Below are positions 52,830 through 61,542 of a stretch of DNA of 64,000 nt, one piece after another (within the stretch, counting starts at the first letter, position 1; each line of letters opens with the position of its first letter). A model generated the notes under the pieces. It made no database searches. It was given only the letters and a program-made list of their open reading frames with translations, and was not told where the DNA came from. Source of the DNA: Pseudomonas sp. MWU13-2105 (lineage in GTDB: Bacteria > Pseudomonadota > Gammaproteobacteria > Pseudomonadales > Pseudomonadaceae); assembly GCF_023242315.1 (NCBI RefSeq), contig NZ_JALLIY010000008.1:1-64000 (forward strand), given 5' to 3'. The position numbers and the translations under genes were made by a program.

Positions 52830-53465
52830 TCAGCGTGGCTTCTGGCTGAAAGCCGAGGCCGCGATGCCCCACTGTCCCAGCCAGTAGGCAACGATGATCA
52901 GGTAGGGCGCGGCGGCGAACTTGACCACGAAACGATCGATGCCGATCAGGCTGTCGGAGAAGGCGAAGGTCAGTGCGCCGACAGCCGCCAACAGCGCGGA
53001 GCGCTTGGGTACATCGGTGCCCAGGCGGGCCAGGGCGCGCCAGAGCATGGCGCTGATGGCCAGTGCATACACCGTGACCGGGATCAGCAGGTCACCCAGA
53101 CCCTTGGACATCAGGATGCCGAGCAACCCGGCGCCGATCAGCAGCGCCAGCAACAACGGCAATGGCGCCAGCCGACGGCAGTCGCCCAGGTAGGCCTTGA
53201 GGTACGCCAGGTGCGCCACGAGGAAGGCGCCCAGGCCGAACACGAACAGGTCGCCCGGCCAGGCCAACAGCACATCCCCCAGCAGGGAAAAGATCAAACC
53301 CAGGCCGATCCAGCGGCGATACTCGGTCACCGGCGCATCGTGCAGCCAGCCGAGCAGGACCAGCACCGGCACCGGCTTGGTCAGCAGGCACAGCATCGGC
53401 AGCTCGATGCTCACGCCGTAGAGGAACGCGGCAGCCCCCATCAGGGCGAGGATCAGCCAGGGCAT
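52830..53465 (-). CDS. YhhN-family lysoplasmalogenase-like membrane protein
   Basis: A 211-residue integral membrane protein with about eight helices. It carries the family signatures LTKPVPVLVLLGWL (residues 28-41) and GLIFSLLGDVLLAWPGDLFVFGLGAFLVAHLAYL. Characterised members hydrolyse the vinyl-ether bond of lysoplasmalogens; in Pseudomonas the substrate is unproven. Its stop lies one base inside the reading of the adjacent inhibitor gene region, and the two genes abut on the same strand. Confidence 0.88.
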   Translation of the reverse strand: MPWLILALMGAAAFLYGVSIELPMLCLLTKPVPVLVLLGWLHDAPVTEYRRWIGLGLIFSLLGDVLLAWPGDLFVFGLGAFLVAHLAYLKAYLGDCRRLAPLPLLLALLIGAGLLGILMSKGLGDLLIPVTVYALAISAMLWRALARLGTDVPKRSALLAAVGALTFAFSDSLIGIDRFVVKFAAAPYLIIVAYWLGQWGIAASAFSQKPR

Positions 53466-53466
53466 C

Positions 53467-53859
53467 TCAGTTCACCGTGATCGGGCAGTCGAAACTTTGT
53501 GCCGGCGTCGCTTCCGGTTCCCAGGGTTGCTGGTAGGTCAGGCGCAAGCGCCCGGTGCCGGCGGCGAAGGCCTGGAAGCGCCAGCTCGATTGTCCACCGC
53601 TGCCCACCAGGCCACTGTCGTCGGGGTTGTGGTAGACCTCAGGGCCGAGGCTTTTCAGCACGCCGCCGGCCGAGTCCTGGATGGCCCAGCGGTAGCCGGT
53701 GGTGGGGTTGCTGGGCAGGCTGAGAATCATGTTCTGCCCGGTCTTGAGTTGCATCGGGCAGTCACTTTGTTTTTCCAGCGTCACGTTCTGGCGCGGTTGC
53801 TGGGCACAGGCGGCGAGCAAGGCGAGGCTTAACGGCAGCAGCAGGCGAGTCGGGGTCAT
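53467..53859 (-). CDS. chagasin-like cysteine protease inhibitor (I42) lipoprotein
   Basis: A 130-residue protein with a lipoprotein signal ending LLAAC (Cys18). The three inhibitor loops of the chagasin family are recognisable: NPTTGYRW, GSGGQSSWRF and QPWEP (normally RPW). Such proteins inhibit papain-type proteases; the physiological target here is unknown. The start ATG 53859 places the signal peptide at the N-terminus. It lies one base upstream of the YhhN gene on the same strand. Confidence 0.85.
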   Translation of the reverse strand: MTPTRLLLPLSLALLAACAQQPRQNVTLEKQSDCPMQLKTGQNMILSLPSNPTTGYRWAIQDSAGGVLKSLGPEVYHNPDDSGLVGSGGQSSWRFQAFAAGTGRLRLTYQQPWEPEATPAQSFDCPITVN

Positions 53860-53959
53860 AGTGTCTCCAGTTATTACAGCGATGACCGAGCATAACCTGT
53901 GGAGCTGGCGTTGCACTAATGCCTGGAGTTTGATGCTCTATTAAGTCGAACGCATACCT

Positions 53960-54031
53960 TGTAGGAGCGGAGCTCGCCCGCGAAGGGGATCTCCAGGCCA
54001 CCAAAAGCTTCGTGGGAAATCCCCGCTCCCA
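53960..54031. repeat. REPIN
   Basis: TGTAGGAGCGGAGCTCGCCC with inverse arm CTTCGTGGGAAATCCCCGCT, lying just behind the stop of the Lon-family gene. Confidence 0.75.
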
Positions 54032-54035
54032 TTGT

Positions 54036-56468
54036 TTAGAACAGAATCTTCGCCGCATCTGAAAAGCGCTTGGCGAAATGCACCGTGATACCCTCCTTCA
54101 AGTAATCCGGCAATTCCTCGAAATGCCCCCGGTTGGCTTCCGGCAGGATCAGTTCGAAGAGCTTCTGCCGCCGCGCCGCAATCACCTTTTCGCGCACCCC
54201 GCCAATCGGCAGCACATGCCCGGTCAAGGTCAGTTCGCCGGTCATGGCCACGCCTTTTTTCGGCGGCTGGTTGCGTGCCAGGGACAGCAGCGCACTGGCC
54301 ATGGTCACCCCGGCGCTGGGGCCGTCTTTCGGCGTGGCGCCCTCCGGCACATGCAGATGCACGAAGGCTTTATCGAAAAACTCCGGATCGCCACCAAACT
54401 GCTTCAGGTGCGAGCTGATGTAGCTGTAGGCGATCTCCGCCGATTCCTTCATCACGTCACCCAACTGCCCGGTGAGCTTGAACCCCCGGTTGAGCGTATG
54501 GATGCGGGTCGCCTCGATCGGCAAGGTGGCGCCGCCCATGCTGGTCCAGGCCAGGCCGGTGATCACGCCGACGCCGGAGAGCACCTGCTCGTTGCGGAAC
54601 ACCGGCATGCCCAGCGAGGCCTCAAGGTCCTTGTTGCCGATCTTGATCGCCGTGTCCGGCGCATCCAGCAACTTGACCACCGCCTTGCGCACCAGTTTGC
54701 CCAGTTGTTTCTCCAACTGACGGACCCCGGCTTCCCGGGCGTAACCGTCGATCACCGCGCGCAAGGCACCGTCGCTGATGCTCAGGCGGTTTTTGTTGAC
54801 GCCGGCCTTTTCCAATTGCTTCGGCCACAGGTGGCGCTTGGCGATGGCGAGTTTTTCCTCGGTGATATAGCCCGACAGGCGAATCACTTCCATCCGGTCC
54901 AGCAACGGTCCGGGGATCGAGTCCAGGGTGTTGGCGGTGCAGATGAACAGGACTTTCGACAGGTCCAGGCGCAGGTCCAGGTAGTGGTCGAGGAAATCCA
55001 CGTTCTGTTCCGGGTCGAGGGTTTCCAGCAGCGCCGATGCCGGGTCGCCCTGGAAGCTCTGGCCCATCTTGTCGATCTCGTCGAGCATGATCACCGGGTT
55101 CATCACCTCGACCTCTTTCAAGGCCTGCACCAGCTTGCCCGGTTGGGCGCCGATGTAGGTGCGGCGATGGCCCTTGATCTCCGCCTCGTCGCGCATGCCG
55201 CCGACGCTGAAACGATAGAACGGCCGGCCGAGGGATTCGGCGATGGATTTGCCGACGCTGGTCTTGCCCACGCCCGGCGGCCCTACCAGCAGGACGATGG
55301 AACCGCTGATCTCGCCTTTGTAGGCACCCACCGCGAGGAATTCGAGGATCCGCGCCTTGATGTCATCCAGGCCGGCATGATGCTGGTCGAGCACCTTGCG
55401 CGCATGCTGGAGGTCGAGCTTGTCTTCGCCATACACGCCCCAGGGCAGGGCGGTGGCCCATTCCAGGTAGTTGCGGGTGACGGCGTACTCCGGCGAACCG
55501 GTCTCGAGGATCGACAGCTTGTTCATTTCCTCGCTGATGCGCTTCTGCGCCTGGGCCGGCAGGACCTTGCCCTGCAAGCGCTGCTCGAACTGTTCGATAT
55601 CGGCGCTGCGGTCGTCCTTGGTCAGGCCAAGCTCCTGCTGGATGACCTTGAGTTGCTCCTTGAGGAAGAACTCGCGCTGGTGCTCGCCGATCTTGCGATT
55701 CACCTCGGCGGAAATTTCCTTTTGCAGCCGCGCGACTTCGACTTCCTTGCGCAGCATCGGCAGGACTTTTTCCATGCGCTTGAGTATCGGCACGCAGTCG
55801 AGCACTTCCTGCAACTCGTTGCCGGTGGCCGACGTGAGGGCGGCGGCGAAGTCGGTCAGCGGCGACGGGTCGTTGGGGCTGAAGCGGTTGAGATAGTTCT
55901 TCAGTTCTTCGCTGTACAGCGGATTGAGCGGCAACAGCTCCTTGATCGCATTGATCAGCGCCATGCCGTAGGCCTTGACCTCGTCGGTCGGATCGCTTGG
56001 CTGGTGCGGGTATTCGACTTCCACCAGGTACGGCGGGCGATGGTGCTTGAGCCAGGTACGAATGCGCACCCGGGTCAGGCCCTGGGCGACAAACTGCAAT
56101 TTGCCGCCTTCGCGACTGGCATGGTGGACCTTCACCAGGGTGCCGTACTCGGGCAGGGCCTTGGTGTCGAAATGGCGGGTGTCTTCGTTGGGCGCGTCCA
56201 TGAAGAACAGCGCCAGGGAGTGGTGGTCGGACTTGCTCACCAGTTCCAGGGTTTCGGCCCAGGGTTCTTCATTGACGATCACCGGCAGCACCTGGGCCGG
56301 GAAGAACGGGCGGTTGTGGATCGGGATGATATAGACCTTGTCCGGCAGGTTCTGTCCGGGCAGTGCCAGGCCGGTGCCGGAGGCGCTTGTGGCGTGGGCG
56401 TCGTCAACGGTGTGTTCGGTGTCGGCCTCTAGGGTCGGATGTTCAGGGAATTCCTGCTGCTCGCTCAT
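54036..56468 (-). CDS. lon: second Lon-family ATP-dependent protease (AsrA-type)
   Basis: An 810-residue Lon protease. It has an N-terminal substrate domain (about 45-240, IPIHNRPFFPAQVLPVIVNEEPW), a AAA+ domain with GPPGVGKTSVGKS, and a serine-lysine protease domain with the catalytic serine in PKDGPSAGVTMA. The N-terminus matches AsrA (PA0779) of P. aeruginosa, not the main Lon, whose N-terminus differs. AsrA takes part in the aminoglycoside and heat-shock response. ATG 56468 follows AGGTG. A sigma-32 promoter lies 31 bases upstream. Confidence 0.93.
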   Translation of the reverse strand: MSEQQEFPEHPTLEADTEHTVDDAHATSASGTGLALPGQNLPDKVYIIPIHNRPFFPAQVLPVIVNEEPWAETLELVSKSDHHSLALFFMDAPNEDTRHFDTKALPEYGTLVKVHHASREGGKLQFVAQGLTRVRIRTWLKHHRPPYLVEVEYPHQPSDPTDEVKAYGMALINAIKELLPLNPLYSEELKNYLNRFSPNDPSPLTDFAAALTSATGNELQEVLDCVPILKRMEKVLPMLRKEVEVARLQKEISAEVNRKIGEHQREFFLKEQLKVIQQELGLTKDDRSADIEQFEQRLQGKVLPAQAQKRISEEMNKLSILETGSPEYAVTRNYLEWATALPWGVYGEDKLDLQHARKVLDQHHAGLDDIKARILEFLAVGAYKGEISGSIVLLVGPPGVGKTSVGKSIAESLGRPFYRFSVGGMRDEAEIKGHRRTYIGAQPGKLVQALKEVEVMNPVIMLDEIDKMGQSFQGDPASALLETLDPEQNVDFLDHYLDLRLDLSKVLFICTANTLDSIPGPLLDRMEVIRLSGYITEEKLAIAKRHLWPKQLEKAGVNKNRLSISDGALRAVIDGYAREAGVRQLEKQLGKLVRKAVVKLLDAPDTAIKIGNKDLEASLGMPVFRNEQVLSGVGVITGLAWTSMGGATLPIEATRIHTLNRGFKLTGQLGDVMKESAEIAYSYISSHLKQFGGDPEFFDKAFVHLHVPEGATPKDGPSAGVTMASALLSLARNQPPKKGVAMTGELTLTGHVLPIGGVREKVIAARRQKLFELILPEANRGHFEELPDYLKEGITVHFAKRFSDAAKILF

Positions 56469-56498
56469 GGGGCACCTGCACAATGGGATATGCCAGTT

Positions 56499-56527
56499 AG
56501 ATGGGGCGAGCCGCTTGTTGTTTCAAT
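56499..56527 (-). promoter_or_regulatory. candidate sigma-32 (RpoH) promoter of the asrA-type lon gene
   Basis: On the minus strand ATTGAAA is followed after 14 bases by CCCCATCT, matching the heat-shock consensus (CTTGAAA, 11-16 bases, CCCCATNT). Transcription would start about 20-25 bases before the ATG. Confidence 0.7.
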
Positions 56528-56749
56528 GGTCAAGGGTACAGCTTTGCGAAAGTCGGCCGATATGGCTTGAATAGATGTTGTACAAAATAATTTTTATGTA
56601 GAGGTTTTCTCGGGCAAAGGGGCGTTCGTCGACTTTGCCAAAATAGTGGCAAATGGCCCTGTTTGCCGCGTGCTCTTCTGTGCAACCCCCGGTAATCTGC
56701 ACTTGCGGAACCCTTTTATGCCAAGGTTGGCCCTCACGTTCACGAACCT

Positions 56750-57454
56750 ATGAGTAGTTGCTGCATGGCCCGCCCAACTTCATTGACCGGATTGTTTCTA
56801 CTTGTTGCATGCCTGCTGTCGAGCGGCCTGAGTGCTGCTGCCGGTTTCCAGGCCGAGATCGTCGATCAGGACGGCAAGCCCTTGCCGAACGCGGTCGTGA
56901 CCTTGCACGGCGATTCGCCGCCGCCGGCCTACAGCCTCAAGGCCGACATGGACCAGCGCGACAAACAGTACGCGCCCCATGTGCTGGCGGTGCATACCGG
57001 CACCCAGATCAGGTTTCCCAACAGCGACAATATCCGTCATCAGGTCTACTCCTTCTCGTCGCCCAAGCGCTTAGAACTGCGTCTCTACGAAGGGACACCG
57101 TCGGACCCGGTACTGTTCGACAAGCCGGGTATCGTGGTGCTGGGTTGCAACATCCATGACTGGATGCTTGGCTATGTCTATGTGACCGACGACCCCTGGT
57201 TCGCGGTCAGTGATAAAAAGGGCCTGATCCGCTTCGACAAACTGCCTGCCGGCCACTACCGTGTAACACTCTGGCATCCTCAGGTGAGCGATAGGCTGCC
57301 GCGGCAGGAGGGTGAAATCGATGTGTCCGCCACGGACCTGAAGCAACGTTTCAGTCTGTCGATCCAACCCCTGTCGCCGGACGAACCCACGGCGCCGGCT
57401 CCGAGTGCTTTCGGCGATGCCTTCGATAAAGCTGTCAGTGAAACTGCGAAGTAG
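56750..57454 (+). CDS. periplasmic cupredoxin-like protein (methylamine utilization protein type)
   Basis: A 234-residue exported protein. After a signal peptide (to about residue 31) comes a carboxypeptidase-regulatory-like strand region (VDQDGKPLPNAVVTLHG). A cupredoxin core follows with His97 (NIRHQVYSF) and Cys133, His136 and Met139 in GCNIHDWM. That His/Cys/His/Met set matches a type 1 copper site. A second beta-sandwich motif (GLIRFDKLPAGHYRVTLWHP) follows. The 3' end overlaps the GGDEF/EAL gene by about 38 bases. Starts at 56750 or 56765 are both possible. Confidence 0.82.
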   Translation: MSSCCMARPTSLTGLFLLVACLLSSGLSAAAGFQAEIVDQDGKPLPNAVVTLHGDSPPPAYSLKADMDQRDKQYAPHVLAVHTGTQIRFPNSDNIRHQVYSFSSPKRLELRLYEGTPSDPVLFDKPGIVVLGCNIHDWMLGYVYVTDDPWFAVSDKKGLIRFDKLPAGHYRVTLWHPQVSDRLPRQEGEIDVSATDLKQRFSLSIQPLSPDEPTAPAPSAFGDAFDKAVSETAK

Positions 57455-59795
57455 CTTTCAGGCGCGGGTCGCCTGCGTCCTGATCCTGCTGTTGCTGGTG
57501 GTGATCGGTGCGCTCTATTTCAGCGTCAAGGCGGCCACCAACAGTGCGATCCGCAGCCAGGCCAGCGAGCAATTGCAGCTCGGCACCCGGGTGTTCGAGC
57601 GGTTGCTGGATGTCCAGGGCCGGCGCCTGAGCGATGGCGTGCAACTGCTGGCGGCGGATTTCGGCTTTCGCGATGCGGTGGCCAGTGGTGATTCGGCGAC
57701 CATCCGCTCAGTGCTGATCAACCATGGCAAGCGCATCAACGCCACGGATATGATCCTCTTGAGCATGGACGGCAAGGTCCTTGCCAGCACCCTGGCCGAG
57801 GTGGCCGAAGGTTCGCAGTTCCGCTATGACCAGGCCTTGCGCGAGGCCCGACGGTTCAAGCAAACGACCCTGATCGTGCCCTTGCAGGGCAAGCCGCACC
57901 TGCTGGTGGAAGCACCGGTGCTGGCGCCCTTGCCGATCGCCCGGGTGGTGATGGGCTTCTCCATGGACACCGTGTTTGCCCAGGAGCTGCGTTCGTTGAG
58001 CAACCTGGAAGTGTCGTTCCTGACCGTGGACCGGCAGCAGCCCGGGCAACTGGTAAGCACCCAACCGCCGGCGATGGCGCAAAGCATTGAGCGCCTGATG
58101 CTTGCCAATGCCACGAAACACCTGCAGGAACTGACCGAATACGAGCAACACAGCTTCCTGAGCAAGACGCTGATGCTGGCCGGCGGTAGCGGCGAGAACG
58201 ACAATCAGGTCATCGCCCTGTTGCAAAGCCCGCTGGACGCGGCGATGCAGGCGTTCGCGCCGCTCGACCAGAATATCCTGCTCATCGCCCTGATCTCGCT
58301 CCTGGCATCCCTGGCCGGTGCCTTGTTGCTGGCGCGCAGTGTTTCGCAGCCGGTGCGGGCGCTGGCCCAGGCGGCGGAGCGGATTGGCCAGGGCGATTAC
58401 CAGACACCGGTGACGCTCCAGCGCAGTGACGAACTGGGGCTGCTGGCCACGGCGTTCAACTCCATGCAAAGTGGTATCGCCGAGCGCGAGCAGCAACTGG
58501 CGCACAATGCCTTGCACGACGGGCTCACCGGCCTGCCAAACCGGGCGCTGGCGATGGAGCGCCTGGGCAGTGCGATCAGCGCCGGGCGTCCGGTGGCCCT
58601 GGTCTACCTGGAAATCGACAACCTGCGGGCGATCAGCGAGGCCGGTGGTCCGGATGCGGTCGACCTGATGCTGCAAGAGGTTGGCCAGTGTCTGCTCGGC
58701 GCCCTGCGTGCCGGCGATACCGTCGCGCACCTGATCGGCGGCGAGTTCCTGCTGTTGCTGCAGGGCGCCGCCAGCGACGGTGCGGTTGCCACGGCGGACA
58801 AGCTCCAGCAACTGTTGCTCAAACCCCAGCGGATTGCCGGGCATGACGTGGCCCTGGATTGCCGGATGGGGATTGCCGCCTTCCCGGGGGATGGCCTGGC
58901 CGCGGAGGAGCTGCTCAGCCGTGCCGCCATCGCCATGAAAGATGCCGAACATATCCCGGGCCACATCCAGATTTACGAGCAGGGACGCGACCTCGCGCAC
59001 CGCCGTCAGGTCACCCTGATTCGCGACCTGCGCCATGCAGCGGCCAATGGCGAGCTGCTGCTGCATTACCAGCCCAAGCTGGATATCCGCCAGGGCCTTG
59101 TGCGTCAGGCCGAAGCCCTGCTGCGCTGGCAACACCCGCAGTTCGGCATGGTCTCTCCGGCGGAGTTCATCGTCCTGGCCGAGCGTACCGGCAGCATCCA
59201 GATCCTCACCCATTGGGTGATCGAGGAGGGCGTGCGGCAGTTATCGGAGTGGAACCAACGGGGCCTGCGCCTGCAGTTGTCGTTGAATATTTCGGCGGAC
59301 GACCTGCTGGGGGCCGACCTGACCGACCGGGTCTCGGCGCTGCTCAAGCAATACCGGCTGCCGGCCGAGCAATTGATTTTCGAAATCACCGAAAGCGCCG
59401 TGATGCGCGAGCCCGAGAAGGCCTTGAAGGTCCTGCACCGGCTGCGCGAGTGCGGCATCAGCCTGTCAGTGGATGATTTCGGCACCGGTTACTCGTCGCT
59501 GGCGCACCTCAAGCGCCTGCCGGTGCAGGAACTGAAGATCGACCAGTCCTTTGTCCGCGACCTGGATGAAACCAGCGAGGATGCGGTGATCGTCCGCTCG
59601 ACCATCGAGATGAGCCACAACCTGGGGCTGAAGGTAGTCGCCGAGGGCGTCGAATATGCACACAGTCTGCGCTTGCTGGAGCGCTGGCACTGCGACACCG
59701 CCCAGGGCTACCTGATCAGCCGCCCGTTGACCGCGGCGGCGTTCGAGGCCTGGGTCGCCTTACCTTTGGGTGCACCGTCCGTTATGGTTCATTGA
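57417..59795 (+). CDS. membrane sensor with degenerate GGDEF and intact EAL domain
   Basis: About 792 residues. Membrane helix (18-38), periplasmic sensor region, second helix (about 288-310), HAMP (SQPVRALAQAAERIGQGDY), GGDEF and EAL domains. The GGDEF motif reads LIGGEF (near residue 440), lacking the aspartate and first glycine, so cyclase activity is unlikely. The EAL domain keeps EALLRW (near 565), NISADDL, FEITESA and VDDFGTGYSSL, so c-di-GMP hydrolysis is likely. It overlaps the cupredoxin-like gene upstream and, by one base, the DUF3034 gene downstream. GTG 57405 is an alternative start. Confidence 0.92.
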   Translation: MPSIKLSVKLRSSFQARVACVLILLLLVVIGALYFSVKAATNSAIRSQASEQLQLGTRVFERLLDVQGRRLSDGVQLLAADFGFRDAVASGDSATIRSVLINHGKRINATDMILLSMDGKVLASTLAEVAEGSQFRYDQALREARRFKQTTLIVPLQGKPHLLVEAPVLAPLPIARVVMGFSMDTVFAQELRSLSNLEVSFLTVDRQQPGQLVSTQPPAMAQSIERLMLANATKHLQELTEYEQHSFLSKTLMLAGGSGENDNQVIALLQSPLDAAMQAFAPLDQNILLIALISLLASLAGALLLARSVSQPVRALAQAAERIGQGDYQTPVTLQRSDELGLLATAFNSMQSGIAEREQQLAHNALHDGLTGLPNRALAMERLGSAISAGRPVALVYLEIDNLRAISEAGGPDAVDLMLQEVGQCLLGALRAGDTVAHLIGGEFLLLLQGAASDGAVATADKLQQLLLKPQRIAGHDVALDCRMGIAAFPGDGLAAEELLSRAAIAMKDAEHIPGHIQIYEQGRDLAHRRQVTLIRDLRHAAANGELLLHYQPKLDIRQGLVRQAEALLRWQHPQFGMVSPAEFIVLAERTGSIQILTHWVIEEGVRQLSEWNQRGLRLQLSLNISADDLLGADLTDRVSALLKQYRLPAEQLIFEITESAVMREPEKALKVLHRLRECGISLSVDDFGTGYSSLAHLKRLPVQELKIDQSFVRDLDETSEDAVIVRSTIEMSHNLGLKVVAEGVEYAHSLRLLERWHCDTAQGYLISRPLTAAAFEAWVALPLGAPSVMVH

Positions 59796-60664
59796 TGGTC
59801 ATGAAACCTGGCTTTGCTCTTGTGCTGTGCGGCCTGGCCTGCCTGGGTGCGCAAGCGGTGCTGGCCGACAACGGCCGCTTGATCGCCACGGGTGGGGCCG
59901 GCAGCCTCGAAGGTCCGGCGGGCGGGGGGATTACCCCCTGGGCGGTGCTGACCGGCTATGGCGAACAGAACGAGTGGAGCGCCACCGCATTCGCCACCAC
60001 GGTCAATGTCCCGGACTACCGGCTTGATGTGGCCGGGGTCGCGGCGTCCTACGACAACCGCGTGGAGGTGTCCCTGGCCCGCCAGCGCTTCGACCTGGGG
60101 TCGCTGGTCAGCAAGCTGAGCCTGCCGGAGGACCATCTGGGCCAGGATATCCTCGGCCTGAAGGTGCGCTTGTTCGGCGATCTGATCTACGACCAACTGC
60201 CCCAGGTATCCCTGGGCCTGGAGTACAAGCACCAGACCAACTTCGATATTCCGCAGCTGGTGGGCGCCAAGCGCGACCAGGACGTCGAAGGCTACCTGAG
60301 CGCCAGCCGCCTGTTCATGGGCGCGGCCTTCGGTTACAACCTGCTGGTCAACGGCGGCGTGCGCTACAGCCGGGCCAACGAACTGGGGTTGCTGGGCTTC
60401 GGCGGGGATCGGCGCGATACCCGCAGCCTGCTCAAGGAAGGTTCGGTGGCGGTGTTGTTCAACCCGCGCTGGGTCATGGGCGTGGAGTATCGGCAGAAGC
60501 CGGACAACCTGTCGTTTTCCGCTGAGAGCGATTGGGCTGACCTGTTTGTCGGCTACTTCCCCAACAAGCATGTGTCCTTTGTCCTGGCTTACGCCCGGCT
60601 GGGGGAAATCGCGACCCTGGATAACCAGAACGGCACTTATCTGTCCGTGCAGGGGAGTTTCTGA
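59795..60664 (+). CDS. DUF3034 family outer-membrane-like protein
   Basis: A 289-residue protein with a signal peptide ending VLA at about residue 24. The mature part is rich in alternating hydrophobic beta strands (VSLGLEYKHQTNF, AVLFNPRWVMGVEYRQKP, LFVGYFPNKHVSFVLAYARLG) and ends in a C-terminal phenylalanine (VQGSF), as in barrel proteins. I recognise it as DUF3034; function unknown. It overlaps its neighbours by one base at each end. Confidence 0.82.
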   Translation: MVMKPGFALVLCGLACLGAQAVLADNGRLIATGGAGSLEGPAGGGITPWAVLTGYGEQNEWSATAFATTVNVPDYRLDVAGVAASYDNRVEVSLARQRFDLGSLVSKLSLPEDHLGQDILGLKVRLFGDLIYDQLPQVSLGLEYKHQTNFDIPQLVGAKRDQDVEGYLSASRLFMGAAFGYNLLVNGGVRYSRANELGLLGFGGDRRDTRSLLKEGSVAVLFNPRWVMGVEYRQKPDNLSFSAESDWADLFVGYFPNKHVSFVLAYARLGEIATLDNQNGTYLSVQGSF

Positions 60665-61086
60665 TGCGCGGTCTGAAACTGCTGATGGTCATCGTCCTGC
60701 TGGCCGGCTGTGCCCAACAACCACCCAGGGATGACCGCCTCTATCGTGATCTCGGTGAGCGTGCGGGGATTACCCGGATCGTCGAGGGCATGCTGCTGAA
60801 CATTGCCCATGATCCACGAATCGTCGAGCGTTTCCGCAAGATCGATATCCAGCGTTTGCGCGACAAGTTGGTCGAGCAGTTCTGCGTGCAGGCGGGTGGG
60901 CCATGTGTGTACAGCGGCGATAGCATTGCCGAGAGCCACAAAGGCAAGAACATCAGCCGCAGCGATTTCAATGCGCTGGTGGAAGACCTGATCGCCGCGA
61001 TGGATGCCCAGGGCATTCCGGTGCCGGTGCAGAATCGCTTGATCGCACGGCTGGCGCCGATGCGCGGCGAGGTGATTCAACATTAG
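60664..61086 (+). CDS. group 1 truncated haemoglobin-like lipoprotein
   Basis: A 140-residue protein with a lipoprotein signal ending LLAGC (Cys16). A short globin domain follows, beginning LYRDLGERAGITRIVEGML, as in bacterial truncated globins. His92 in ESHKGKNIS is the candidate proximal haem ligand. Location outside the cytoplasm is unusual for this family. Start overlaps the DUF3034 stop (TGATG). It is the last gene of the four-gene cluster, which suggests oxygen, NO or redox sensing linked to c-di-GMP. Confidence 0.85.
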   Translation: MRGLKLLMVIVLLAGCAQQPPRDDRLYRDLGERAGITRIVEGMLLNIAHDPRIVERFRKIDIQRLRDKLVEQFCVQAGGPCVYSGDSIAESHKGKNISRSDFNALVEDLIAAMDAQGIPVPVQNRLIARLAPMRGEVIQH

Positions 61087-61143
61087 GTTGAATTGCCGTG
61101 GTTTGGTGTTGTTTCTGTGGGCGCGGTTAACGGCTACTGGCCT

Positions 61144-61254
61144 CTTCGCGGGCAAGCTCCGCTCCCACACTGGATTTGTGTGCTGCACAACGTCCAGGTT
61201 CGACGCAAATACTGTGGGAGCGGAGCTTGTCGGATCGCCGCGCCGCCGCGAAGG
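61144..61254. repeat. REP pair in outward orientation
   Basis: CTTCGCGGGCAAGCTCCGCT (61144-61163) and the inverse TGTGGGAGCGGAGCTTGTCG (61213-61232). Compared with the REPIN at 33763 the two arms face the other way. Confidence 0.7.
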
Positions 61255-61406
61255 CGTCCGCCCAGGCGCGGTAAAACTCATGGGTATGCTATCCCGCGCT
61301 GATTCAACGCCGAATCCAGCAATGCCTTCGCCAACTCGATCAGGTACATCACACCCCATCGTCTATAGCGTTTTTGTTCAAAATACGGGACACCGCCATT
61401 TGTCAG

Positions 61407-61424
61407 GACTGTCATTTCTGACAG
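61407..61424 (+). promoter_or_regulatory. 18-bp perfect palindrome upstream of the first Pr6Pr gene
   Basis: ACTGTCA-TTTC-TGACAGT. An identical copy stands before the next paralogue, so it is a candidate operator. It also fits the CTGT-N8-ACAG outline of a LexA box, though its centre is not AT-only. Confidence 0.6.
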
Positions 61425-61542
61425 TAGAGCCTTGTACCGCGCCCTTCTGGATTCATACTCAACAGGTACCGTGTTTTATCGACGGCTCAACCTATTGGGG
61501 GCTTTGGAATCGCAGAGGTTGCGATAATCGGGAGCCAAGGTC

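Larger units (their letters stand above)
61087..61542. other. 456-bp gap with REPs and a palindromic control region
   Basis: No gene is supported. It contains a REP pair at 61144-61254 and, from about 61398, a region nearly repeated before the next paralogue: GTCAGGACTGTCATTTCTGA, then AGTAGAG and CTTGT. Confidence 0.6.
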
